From assembly GCA_903881425.1 (NCBI GenBank), contig CAIRTF010000023.1:1-40080 (forward strand): a stretch of DNA of 40,080 bases. Direction: 5' to 3'. Below, piece by piece: positions 7,711 through 15,365 of this stretch. The DNA comes from an uncultured Chitinophagaceae bacterium (GTDB taxonomy: Bacteria > Bacteroidota > Bacteroidia > Chitinophagales > Chitinophagaceae). The first letter of the stretch is position 1; each line of letters opens with the position of its first letter. The position numbers and the translations under genes were made by a program. The notes below the pieces were generated by a model. The model was not told the origin of the DNA. It made no database searches and saw only the letters and a list, made by a program, of their open reading frames with translations.

Positions 7711-8559
7711 CTAATGTGTAGGACAGCGATAGGATTGTAAATTAAAAGAAATACCCACTTGCATAGTAATAAAAGCATCTTTTTGCGGACTGTTGCCTCG
7801 CTGTCTGCCTTTGATACCAATAGGCGATCCGGTTTCATAACTTCTGTCTTGCAACAAATATCCTACTGTTGGATTACCATTGGCATCAGGCGGAAATGCA
7901 TCGGGTGCATAATTTCCGCTTACATCATCCAAATAATCAGTAGTTGTAAAACGAAATACTATTTCACCAAAGAGATTCATTCTTTCGTTCAATGCATATT
8001 TATATCCCACTCCAACCGGAATACTCATGGCAATTAAACTGTAAGGTGAAAGATTGGGATACAATGGGCTTCCTTGTCCTTCTGTACCCAATGGCTGTAA
8101 AAAATATTTTTTCCCGCCCAAATAGGCATATGGATTATATGAAAATATACCCACACCTAAACTAACATAGGGAGTAAAACGATATTCCGGAAAGCCCGGA
8201 TGAAATTCAAAAAAATTAAAATCGCCATTGACACTTAATTCCCAAACATCTGTATTGAAGCTTAAATTTCTTCTTCTTTGTGTTGCGTTATCGCTATATG
8301 CATCAGAATATCCTAGAAATGCATAATTACCGGCAATTTTAAAACCTACATAATTATTGAGTTGCTTTCTATAAAAAATACCTGCGGCAAATTTGGGATG
8401 ACTAATATCGATATTCGGATTAAGGTCTCCGAAATAATGCGATAAACCCATGGATACACCTAATTCTCCCTGATGAACAAATGTTTGAAAAAGCTGGGCT
8501 TTTGATGATTGCATCAAACCAATAAATAAAAAAAATATCAGCAATTTTCTAAACATCAA
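7711..8559 (-). CDS. DUF6089 / PorG-like outer-membrane beta-barrel protein
   Basis: 282 aa. It has a signal peptide (about residues 1-21, ending SSKAQ), then alternating hydrophobic strands typical of an 8-stranded barrel. The family signature near the N-terminus is ELGVSMGLSHYFGDLNPN. The last residues are SFNLQSYRCPTH. The family includes PorG, an outer-membrane part of the type IX secretion system, but I infer only relatedness and not that function. The placement between nadK and uppS, upstream of bamA, is conserved in Bacteroidota and fits an envelope role. The start could be either of two consecutive ATG codons. Confidence 0.85.
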   Translation of the reverse strand: MMFRKLLIFFLFIGLMQSSKAQLFQTFVHQGELGVSMGLSHYFGDLNPNIDISHPKFAAGIFYRKQLNNYVGFKIAGNYAFLGYSDAYSDNATQRRRNLSFNTDVWELSVNGDFNFFEFHPGFPEYRFTPYVSLGVGIFSYNPYAYLGGKKYFLQPLGTEGQGSPLYPNLSPYSLIAMSIPVGVGYKYALNERMNLFGEIVFRFTTTDYLDDVSGNYAPDAFPPDANGNPTVGYLLQDRSYETGSPIGIKGRQRGNSPQKDAFITMQVGISFNLQSYRCPTH

Positions 8560-8611
8560 ACGAACTTTATATTTTAAAAATACAAATGAAATATTTACTT
8601 TTTTGTTAAAG

Positions 8612-9490
8612 CTAATTTCTCTTATCTAACCCCCATGTTAACTTGGTTCGAAGGGTTGATAAGAAACTGTTTTCATTTAAACGAATTAAACTGGCACAAA
8701 ATTTTTCTTTCTTTACTGCTAACTGAACACTTTTATCAACAATCTCTCGTCTTGCATCCAATGCACAAATAAATTGTTCACTTCTGCCTTCTATTTCAAA
8801 TGAAATCACATTGTTATCAGAAACTACGATGGAACGAACATTTAAGTTATGCGGTGCAACGGGTGTTATTACAAAGCTGGAAGATTCCGGGAAAATAATC
8901 GGTCCATTACAACTCATATTATATCCTGTAGAGCCGGTTGGTGTTGATACGATTAATCCATCAGCCCAGTAAGTATTTAAAAATTCACCGTTTAAATAAG
9001 TATGGATTTTTATCATCGGTGCCGTATCTCTTTTATGAATGGCAAATTCATTTAATCCAAATGGAACGTCACCAAATAAAGATTGATTAGAATCAACATG
9101 TATCAAACTTCTCTTGTCTACCAGATAGGTTCTATTAACAAGCGCATCTACTGCACTGCTTAGCTCATCCGGGCTGATACTTGCTAAAAATCCAAGTCGG
9201 CCGAAATTAATTCCAAGGATAGGAATGTTCTTATCTCTTACCAAAGTAACTGCATCCAGAATAGTTCCATCGCCGCCTACACTTATCAAACATTCCACTT
9301 CATTATCCAAATCATCCGGCACTTGAAAAGGTGTGATATGCTCTAACATGGATGCAGGCAAAGGATAGATACCCAACAGAGGTCTATACACTAATATCTT
9401 CACTTCATATTTTACCAATTCTTCCAACAATATTTGTAAAGAATTGCCTTGTTCAATATCTAAGCCTCTGCTATATACTGCTACTTTCAT
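8612..9490 (-). CDS. nadK: NAD kinase
   Basis: 292 aa. It phosphorylates NAD to NADP in the cytoplasm. The ATP/NAD-binding motif GGDGT is at residues 72-76 with catalytic Asp74. It is followed by NFGRLGFLA (95-103) and the nucleotide-binding block STPTGSTGYNMSCNGPI. The N-terminal Rossmann-like part is typical. It stands 52 bases upstream of the DUF6089 gene in the same orientation, so the two are probably co-transcribed. Confidence 0.96.
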   Translation of the reverse strand: MKVAVYSRGLDIEQGNSLQILLEELVKYEVKILVYRPLLGIYPLPASMLEHITPFQVPDDLDNEVECLISVGGDGTILDAVTLVRDKNIPILGINFGRLGFLASISPDELSSAVDALVNRTYLVDKRSLIHVDSNQSLFGDVPFGLNEFAIHKRDTAPMIKIHTYLNGEFLNTYWADGLIVSTPTGSTGYNMSCNGPIIFPESSSFVITPVAPHNLNVRSIVVSDNNVISFEIEGRSEQFICALDARREIVDKSVQLAVKKEKFCASLIRLNENSFLSTLRTKLTWGLDKRN

Positions 9491-9557
9491 TTATCAAAAT
9501 TATTTCAACAAAATATTTATGATACTTATTGCAATTTTTTTTTACAAAAAAATCTCA

Positions 9558-10976
9558 TCAATTGGCATGTAAATATATTCCATTATTGCCGAGTTGATTA
9601 AAACTATATTCCAATCGAAATACAAAATCATAAATAGAAACAATATCCAATCCAAAGCCCCATGTTCGCATCAATGTATTATTGAGCAAATTATTATTCA
9701 CGTATGGATTGTAGGCATATCCAAGATCTCCATAAATTTTTGCATAAAATCGAAAAGGGATTCGATCATGTGTGGTACTTTTAAATGGATTTTTTACAAT
9801 GAAATGAAGAAATTGATGCGCATAAGTAAACTTGCCCAATGCACCGGCCATCCCATCTACCACATAATATTCTAAGCCGCGTAATTGCATGAAACCATAG
9901 CCAAATAAAGCCTGACTAAAAAAATAAGGATTATAAGGAAATTTAATATTAGCGGCACCTTCAAATCGTAAGAAAGATTTTTCTGAAAGCGGCACAGCAT
10001 AAATACCTCGCAAACCAATTTGCCATAAATCGCTGATAGAATTTAATCCACGTTTATAGATACTTGCTTGTCCAATAAATCCTTTAGATGGATATGCATA
10101 ATAATCTGCATTATAATATTGCAACGTATAAGAAAAATCAGGATATCTGATTGACTTAAGTAATGAAGGAAAATAGTTTTGATTTAATTTCAACACGGTA
10201 TCGCCAATCCATTCATCATTGAATGAAAAACGAACATAATGTCTGAATCGTTGATTGGGCCTATACGAATAAGTAATATCAAAACGCGTAAATACTCTGG
10301 TAAAATCATTATCTGATTTTACAAATTCTTGTTTATTGGAAAGATCTGTTCCATAATTCATTTCATGTTGTCTTGAATATAAAAAGCCAACACTAAATCC
10401 TTTGGTGAGCGCTTTATTTACAAAAGGCAATTGATATCGTAAAGAAACTTGTTGATCATAACCATTTACCAATAACACATTCAACTTATCATTTTTACCG
10501 CTGAAATTAGAATGCGATAAACGTATTCCGTAATCCACTCTGTCTAAACTCGCTTTTGACTGCACCAACCACTCATTAAAATTTCTATCAGCAACAACAA
10601 AATAAGGCAACGGAATAAAATACCATCTTTCTTTTACATGAACTGTAACGGAAACTGAATTGTTGATCTTATTTGAAATGTATACACTATCATCCACAAA
10701 TAAAGCAGTATTGTAAATGAGTTGACGGGACAATTCTAATTTAGCATTCAGTTCTGAAGATGCAATAACATCTCCTTTTTTGAATGCCATTTCGCGAAGA
10801 ATAATGTACTCTTTTGTTTTTTTATTCCCAATAACATTGATATCACCAATCAAAATATTTTCGGAATGAACTACACTATCCTGTGTGTTTTTTTGAATAA
10901 TTTTTTCATTAGCTCTTTCTTGTGCAGTTACTGTTATGAATAGTAATAAAAGAATACAAGAAAGTAAATACCTCAT
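9558..10976 (-). CDS. BamA/TamA-like Omp85 protein with a single POTRA domain
   Basis: 472 aa. A signal peptide (1-18, ending TAQ) is followed by one POTRA domain at about residues 40-115 (GDINVIGNKKTKEYIILREM) and an Omp85-type barrel to the end. The POTRA start resembles the last POTRA of the BamA encoded nearby (NEKTKEYVIRREI), the domain closest to the barrel. It is a smaller Omp85 member, not the essential BamA. Its substrate is unknown; a role in outer-membrane protein or lipid handling is inference. It lies 67 bases upstream of nadK. Confidence 0.85.
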   Translation of the reverse strand: MRYLLSCILLLLFITVTAQERANEKIIQKNTQDSVVHSENILIGDINVIGNKKTKEYIILREMAFKKGDVIASSELNAKLELSRQLIYNTALFVDDSVYISNKINNSVSVTVHVKERWYFIPLPYFVVADRNFNEWLVQSKASLDRVDYGIRLSHSNFSGKNDKLNVLLVNGYDQQVSLRYQLPFVNKALTKGFSVGFLYSRQHEMNYGTDLSNKQEFVKSDNDFTRVFTRFDITYSYRPNQRFRHYVRFSFNDEWIGDTVLKLNQNYFPSLLKSIRYPDFSYTLQYYNADYYAYPSKGFIGQASIYKRGLNSISDLWQIGLRGIYAVPLSEKSFLRFEGAANIKFPYNPYFFSQALFGYGFMQLRGLEYYVVDGMAGALGKFTYAHQFLHFIVKNPFKSTTHDRIPFRFYAKIYGDLGYAYNPYVNNNLLNNTLMRTWGFGLDIVSIYDFVFRLEYSFNQLGNNGIYLHAN

Positions 10977-11055
10977 CAGTTGAGTCGATTAAAATGTGCT
11001 GTAAAAGTAAAACTAAAGCTACAAAAGCAAGTAGTGGAAAAAAATAAAAGGTTTT

Positions 11056-11715
11056 CTATGTATTGAGATAAGACAATAAGTTTTGATAATTCTCTTTCAT
11101 CTCGTTGGCATATTGCTCTTCACCAAAATAATAACGAATATGATAATCGTATCGTTGAAAAGTAGCTACGATATCACTCACTTCCTGTTTATTTATTTTG
11201 ATGGTAACCATGATCAATCCGGTTTCCGGTTCAATATTCGTATTCAATTGAGTGATATAAGCATCGTTTGTTTCTACCAATCTGCTGATCTCACCAAAAG
11301 AATAATTTCTTTTATCAATTTCTATAACAATCGTTGCGCCAGGTTCTTCACCACCTACAAATTTGGAAACAGCTTTTAATAAATCAATTCGGGAAATAAC
11401 ACCACTCAATTCTTTTTGATCATTCACAACAGGTATAATAGATAACTGCATTTCAGCAGAGAGTTTCAGTGCTTGCAGGAAATGATCTTCTGATTTTACA
11501 GAAGCTTTAATTAATTGATACTCCAAAGAAGTAATTAAACTACTTTCATCTGCATCAAAAGCATCATCCTTGCTGATTAGTCCAATGTATTTTTCTTCAC
11601 TTAATACAGATAAATGTTGTACATCATAATCTTCCATCAATTGCAAAGCAAGTGATACCTTATCAAAAATATTGACAGAAGGATAATTTGTTTGTATGAA
11701 TTGTGATGCTAACAT
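11056..11715 (-). CDS. CBS-domain protein with C-terminal ACT-like domain
   Basis: 219 aa, cytoplasmic, with no signal peptide or membrane segment. Residues about 1-125 hold two CBS repeats (SLALQLMEDYDVQHLSVL; ALKLSAEMQLSIIPVV, then SGVISRIDLLKAV). From about 130, after GEEPGATIVIEID, the sequence resembles an ACT fold (ISRLVETNDAYITQLNTNI). Such proteins bind adenylates or small ligands and regulate partners. The gene is commonly found next to nadK in Bacteroidota, so nucleotide sensing is plausible, but this is inference. Confidence 0.85.
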   Translation of the reverse strand: MLASQFIQTNYPSVNIFDKVSLALQLMEDYDVQHLSVLSEEKYIGLISKDDAFDADESSLITSLEYQLIKASVKSEDHFLQALKLSAEMQLSIIPVVNDQKELSGVISRIDLLKAVSKFVGGEEPGATIVIEIDKRNYSFGEISRLVETNDAYITQLNTNIEPETGLIMVTIKINKQEVSDIVATFQRYDYHIRYYFGEEQYANEMKENYQNLLSYLNT

Positions 11716-11751
11716 GTATATTCTTTGCTCCTTATATTAAGATACCAAAAA

Positions 11752-12531
11752 CTATGCTACAGTTGAAGTGGGCTCTTTCTGCTTAGTAAGGAATTTGTCT
11801 AATATCTCGTTAAATTCTCCGGGCACTTCCATCATCGGTGCATGTCCGCACTTATCAATAAAATATAATTCACTGTTCGGAATTAATTTATTGAACTCTC
11901 TGCCTACAAATGGTGGTGTGATGATATCATTATTTCCCCAGATCAACAATGTTGGTTGCTTAATTTGATTTAACTCTTCACCCAAATTGCTTCTGATAGC
12001 ACTTTTTGCCAATGAGATAATTTTTATTACTTTAACCCTGCTGTTGGTTATTTCAAATACTTCATCTACCAACTCTTTAGTAGCAATGGCGGGGTCGTAA
12101 AAAGTAACTTGTGTTTTTGTTTTGATGTATTCATAATCGCCGCGTTTAGGATAAGTATCCCCCATTCCGTTCTCAAACAAACCGGAACTTCCGGTTAAAA
12201 TCAACGATTTTATTTTTTCGGGGTGTTTTAATACATGCACCAATGCAACATGCCCGCCCAAAGAATTTCCCAACAGATGAATTTTGTTATAACCTCTTGC
12301 TTCAATAAATTTTTGTACATGTTTTTCCAATCCGCCAACTGTTGTATGAAATATATCCAAATCAAACAAAGGCAAAATAGGCACAACTACTTTATATGAT
12401 TTTTTAAAGTAGTCAACCAAATCCTGAAAATTGCTCATTGCACCGAACAGCCCGTGCAAAAGCAATAAAGTTTCACCTTCACCTTCTTCAATAAACTTAA
12501 ACTTATCCTGTTGTTTAATTTGGTACTCCAT
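11752..12531 (-). CDS. Alpha/beta-hydrolase fold protein
   Basis: 259 aa from the ATG at 12531 (MEYQIKQQDKFKF). An upstream in-frame ATG would add 23 hydrophobic residues rich in Phe and Lys that do not fit the family, so I prefer the shorter form. The catalytic triad is visible: Ser90 in the nucleophile elbow GNSLGG, Asp202 in WGNNDIITP and His230 in CGHAPMMEVP. The oxyanion-hole motif LLLHGLFG is at residues 23-30. The substrate cannot be told. It lies 36 bases upstream of the CBS gene and may be co-transcribed. Confidence 0.88.
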   Translation of the reverse strand: MEYQIKQQDKFKFIEEGEGETLLLLHGLFGAMSNFQDLVDYFKKSYKVVVPILPLFDLDIFHTTVGGLEKHVQKFIEARGYNKIHLLGNSLGGHVALVHVLKHPEKIKSLILTGSSGLFENGMGDTYPKRGDYEYIKTKTQVTFYDPAIATKELVDEVFEITNSRVKVIKIISLAKSAIRSNLGEELNQIKQPTLLIWGNNDIITPPFVGREFNKLIPNSELYFIDKCGHAPMMEVPGEFNEILDKFLTKQKEPTSTVA

Positions 12532-12681
12532 AGTTTGTTTCTTATGCAAGCAATGTTGGTTGGTTACAAATAAAAGCAAAATCCAACAAAAAAAAACCAA
12601 TTACAATCAATTATTAATTCAGATGTAACACACTATCTGCTAAATTACTCTATTTCAACAGAAAATTTGATTTGAATCATG

Positions 12682-13218
12682 CTATTTTATATGCGTGGCC
12701 ACTGTTTCAAAAAAAGTTTCGAGTTGCGTAAACATATCTTTAAAGAAAGGAATAATAACGGAAAACCAATTAATTACTTTCGGACCCCAGGGTTCAACAA
12801 ATGCAAATGTTTTAGATGCATTAATAGTTTCTGCTTTCAGAAATTGCATTTTATCTGCGTAAAATAATATAACACTAAATAGGGTAAGATAGATAACAAT
12901 GTATAAAACAATTCCACCAATACGATTGATCCAACCCATCAGCATCATTTCAACACTTTTTTGTAAAATATTTGCCACTAACCGGATGAGGATAATCACT
13001 CCAATCATTACCAATGCAAATGCAATAAACGGTAACCATTGCTTAGCAATATGTGTACTGTTTTGCAACCATCCTGCAACAGCTGTAGATAATTTCAACG
13101 CAGCAGCTAAGCCAATGATGATGGCAATAAATGAAAAAAGTGCAACAATCAAACCACGACTATAGCCTTTGATGATTGCCCAAATAACAATGATGATGAA
13201 AAGAATATCGATTGACAT
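12682..13218 (-). CDS. CvpA family membrane protein
   Basis: 178 aa with four predicted membrane segments (about 3-20, 24-44, 62-86 and 96-117) and the family start DILFIIIVIWAIIKGYSRGLI. CvpA-like proteins are inner-membrane proteins linked to colicin V production and envelope stress in other bacteria; their biochemical role is not settled. The C-terminal 55 residues are soluble and end with a predicted amphipathic helix (FFKDMFTQLETFFETVATHIK). A clear terminator separates it from the upstream yqeY-like gene, so it likely has its own promoter. Confidence 0.85.
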   Translation of the reverse strand: MSIDILFIIIVIWAIIKGYSRGLIVALFSFIAIIIGLAAALKLSTAVAGWLQNSTHIAKQWLPFIAFALVMIGVIILIRLVANILQKSVEMMLMGWINRIGGIVLYIVIYLTLFSVILFYADKMQFLKAETINASKTFAFVEPWGPKVINWFSVIIPFFKDMFTQLETFFETVATHIK

Positions 13219-13221
13219 AAA

Positions 13222-13267
13222 TAAAAAATCCTGTTACTAAATGCAAAACGCAATTCAATAACAGGAT
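13222..13267 (-). terminator. Rho-independent terminator after the YqeY gene
   Basis: A 9-bp perfect stem (atcctgtta 13228-13236 with taacaggat 13259-13267) is followed on the minus strand by TTTTTTATTT. The 22-nt loop contains a smaller inverted repeat (tgc / gca) that would extend the hairpin. It lies between the YqeY stop and the cvpA start. Confidence 0.8.
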
Positions 13268-13283
13268 AGTATTAAAATAAAAA

Positions 13284-13736
13284 TTATTTACTCAATAATT
13301 CTTTTACTGCAGCCGAAATAGCTTTGCCATCTGTTTTACCCGCTAATTGTTTAGTAGCCACTCCCATTACTTTTCCCATATCTGCCGGAGATGTTGCTCC
13401 AACTTCAGCGATAATTTTTGATACTGCTTCTTTTAATTCTTCGGGGGTAAATTGTTTCGGTAAAAATTTTTCTATCACGGCAATTTCTTCACTTTCTTTT
13501 TGTGCAAGATCGGCTCTGTTTTGTTGCGTAAAAATTTCCAATGAATCTTTTCTTTGCTTCACTAACTTCTGTAATAATTTTAATTCGCCATCTTCTGTTA
13601 CTGCACCACCTGCACCGGGTTCTGTCTTTGCTTTAATGATCTCTGCTTTAATAGCACGCAATCCACGCAAAGTGGCTTCATCCTTGGCTTTCATTGCCTC
13701 TTTCATTTCATTCATGATCTGTGTTTCTAAACTCAT
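13284..13736 (-). CDS. GatB/YqeY domain-containing protein
   Basis: 150 aa, the standard length of stand-alone YqeY proteins. The family features are the N-terminal helix MNEMKEAMKAKDEATLRGLRAIKAEI, a central KLVKQRKDSLEIF and the C-terminal PADMGKVMGVATKQLAGKTDGK, similar to the tail domain of GatB that contacts tRNA. A role in tRNA amidotransferase-type reactions has been proposed, but its function as a free protein is unproven. It is cytoplasmic and lies 27 bases after gldC in the same direction. Confidence 0.93.
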   Translation of the reverse strand: MSLETQIMNEMKEAMKAKDEATLRGLRAIKAEIIKAKTEPGAGGAVTEDGELKLLQKLVKQRKDSLEIFTQQNRADLAQKESEEIAVIEKFLPKQFTPEELKEAVSKIIAEVGATSPADMGKVMGVATKQLAGKTDGKAISAAVKELLSK

Positions 13737-13763
13737 ATCGATTAATTTTATTGATTAGATTAA

Positions 13764-14114
13764 TTAAGACAATTTATTTTCTTTCAATTGTGTAGCCCTG
13801 AATTTCTGATAAAAATCTTTTGCAAATTTTTTCATGTCTTCTACAATTTCATGTTGGTGTGTTGCTCTGTCATAACTATCGGCCATTCCCATCATAGTTT
13901 GATAAAAAAAATCTGCCATTTCATCCACCATCATATCTTTTGTCCAAAGATCAATGCGCAATGCACTTTTATCAACACCATCCCAAAAAGAAACCATCAT
14001 GGCTTTTGCCAATTGAGATTCTTCTGCTGTACTGCCTGCTGCATTCCAGTTTATTTTTTGAGGAACTTTATTTTCGTCTAAATGAACGTCGATAGTAATT
14101 GTTGATGTATGCAT
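13764..14114 (-). CDS. gldC: Gliding motility protein GldC
   Basis: 116 aa from the ATG at 14114 (MHTSTITIDVHLDENKVPQ). An upstream in-frame extension would add a 29-residue hydrophobic stretch and run into the glycosyltransferase gene, so it is rejected. The core KINWNAAGSTAEESQLAKAMMVSFWD and the DLWTKDMMVDEMADFFYQTM segment match GldC of gliding Bacteroidota. GldC is a cytoplasmic accessory protein of the gliding/type IX secretion machinery. No other gld genes are adjacent. A consensus -7 box lies 20 bases upstream. Confidence 0.9.
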   Translation of the reverse strand: MHTSTITIDVHLDENKVPQKINWNAAGSTAEESQLAKAMMVSFWDGVDKSALRIDLWTKDMMVDEMADFFYQTMMGMADSYDRATHQHEIVEDMKKFAKDFYQKFRATQLKENKLS

Positions 14115-14133
14115 AATACTGTTGTATAAAATG

Positions 14134-14141
14134 CAAATGTA
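14134..14141 (-). promoter_or_regulatory. Candidate -7 box for gldC
   Basis: The minus strand reads TACATTTG, an exact TAnnTTTG, in the 47-base gap between the glycosyltransferase stop and the gldC ATG. It predicts a leader of about 15 nt and supports the start at 14114 over the longer form. Confidence 0.5.
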
Positions 14142-14161
14142 AGAGAATAGAAAGATTGCAA

Positions 14162-15295
14162 TTATTTTGATGACGAAACCGATTTTAAAATAGTCTGCCA
14201 CATCAATGCTGCTGTATTATCCCAGCTAAATGTAGATGCTTGTTGTTTTCCGGTTTCTATTAATTTTTTACGAAGCGATTCATCTTTATACAAAGCGAGC
14301 ATTTGTTTTGCAATCGAATCTGCATCGGCTGCATTCGCATACAATGCAGCGCTGCCGCCAATTTCAGGCATACTACTTTGATTTCCGGTAACAACAGGAA
14401 CACCTGATTGCATCGCTTCCAAAACAGGAACTCCAAAACCTTCCCAAAAAGAGGGATATAAAACACCATAAGCAGAAGCCATAATATTGGCTAATTCATT
14501 TTCATCCACATAATCCAATAACACTACATCATTCCGATACTTAAAGGTTTTTAACTTTTTCAGTACTTCATCATATTGCCAGGCCAATCTTCCTGCCACC
14601 AATAATTTCATATTGCTTTGCTGCCATTTTTTAAACAGAGAAAATGCTTTAAGCGTATTCAATAAATTTTTTCTTGGATGAATACTGCCCGTAAATAAAA
14701 AGAATTCGCATCCATCAGCATATTCTTCTTTTATATTTTGCTGACGAGTAGTATCAATGGGTTTGAAAATATTTTTAGCAGCACTATACACCACATCAAT
14801 TTTAGATAATTCAACTTTATATTGATCGATGATATCTTTTTTAGAAAATTCAGAGACTGTTGCAATTCTTGTTGCCTTATTTAAGAATTTTGGAGTAAAG
14901 AATCTGTAATACCATAAATGTTGCCCAGAAATAAATTGAGGATAATGTTTAAATGCCAAATCATGTACTACCAATAATTGAGGAGTCTTAGTTGTCAAAC
15001 TGCAAAATCCATAAGGCTGAATAATAATATCTGGTTTAACAGAACGCAATGCCAGCGGTAGTTTCACATCATACCAAAATTTAAATGCCAATGCATGTCG
15101 GGCTTTAGGAGTAACCAATATTGGTTTTATATTGGAAGAAAAAATAAATTGCTCTTCAAACTTTCTGTCAAAAACAAAAATAAATTCATGTTCAGGATAT
15201 TGTTTTGCCAATCGCTTAAATATCTCCTGCACAAAATAACCATACCCTTCTAAGTTATTTTTATATAAAAAAATACAATTGACTGCAATTTTCAT
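14162..15295 (-). CDS. Glycosyltransferase family 4 (GT-B fold)
   Basis: 377 aa. The C-terminal GT4 nucleotide-sugar site is clear: FLFTGSIHPRKN (199-210), YPSFWEGFGVPVLEAMQSG (280-298) with the E-x7-E pair Glu285/Glu293, then PEIGGSAALY. The N-terminal acceptor domain begins MKIAVNCIFL. It likely transfers a sugar to a lipid-linked or surface glycan; donor and acceptor are unknown. No neighbouring glycan genes are present. A -7 box ends four bases before the ATG, so its message is predicted to be leaderless. Confidence 0.93.
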   Translation of the reverse strand: MKIAVNCIFLYKNNLEGYGYFVQEIFKRLAKQYPEHEFIFVFDRKFEEQFIFSSNIKPILVTPKARHALAFKFWYDVKLPLALRSVKPDIIIQPYGFCSLTTKTPQLLVVHDLAFKHYPQFISGQHLWYYRFFTPKFLNKATRIATVSEFSKKDIIDQYKVELSKIDVVYSAAKNIFKPIDTTRQQNIKEEYADGCEFFLFTGSIHPRKNLLNTLKAFSLFKKWQQSNMKLLVAGRLAWQYDEVLKKLKTFKYRNDVVLLDYVDENELANIMASAYGVLYPSFWEGFGVPVLEAMQSGVPVVTGNQSSMPEIGGSAALYANAADADSIAKQMLALYKDESLRKKLIETGKQQASTFSWDNTAALMWQTILKSVSSSK

Positions 15296-15299
15296 ATCG

Positions 15300-15307
15300 C
15301 AAAGGTA
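15300..15307 (-). promoter_or_regulatory. Candidate -7 box for the GT4 gene
   Basis: The minus strand reads TACCTTTG, an exact TAnnTTTG, followed by only four bases (CGAT) before the ATG. With the usual spacing the transcript would begin at the A of the start codon. The protein start is well supported by the family N-terminus, so a leaderless message is the simplest reading. Confidence 0.55.
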
Positions 15308-15365
15308 ACTACCATTTATAGATATTTTTTTTGAATGATAATTATAAACAATTTATTTTTAATAC

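Noticed and set aside
12532-12600. Longer N-terminus for the alpha/beta hydrolase
   Set aside because: The extra 23 residues are low-complexity and hydrophobic and not typical; the internal ATG at 12531 gives the usual family start.
14115-14201. Longer N-terminus for GldC
   Set aside because: The extension would form a false signal-like helix, overlaps the end of the GT4 gene and contains the probable promoter.
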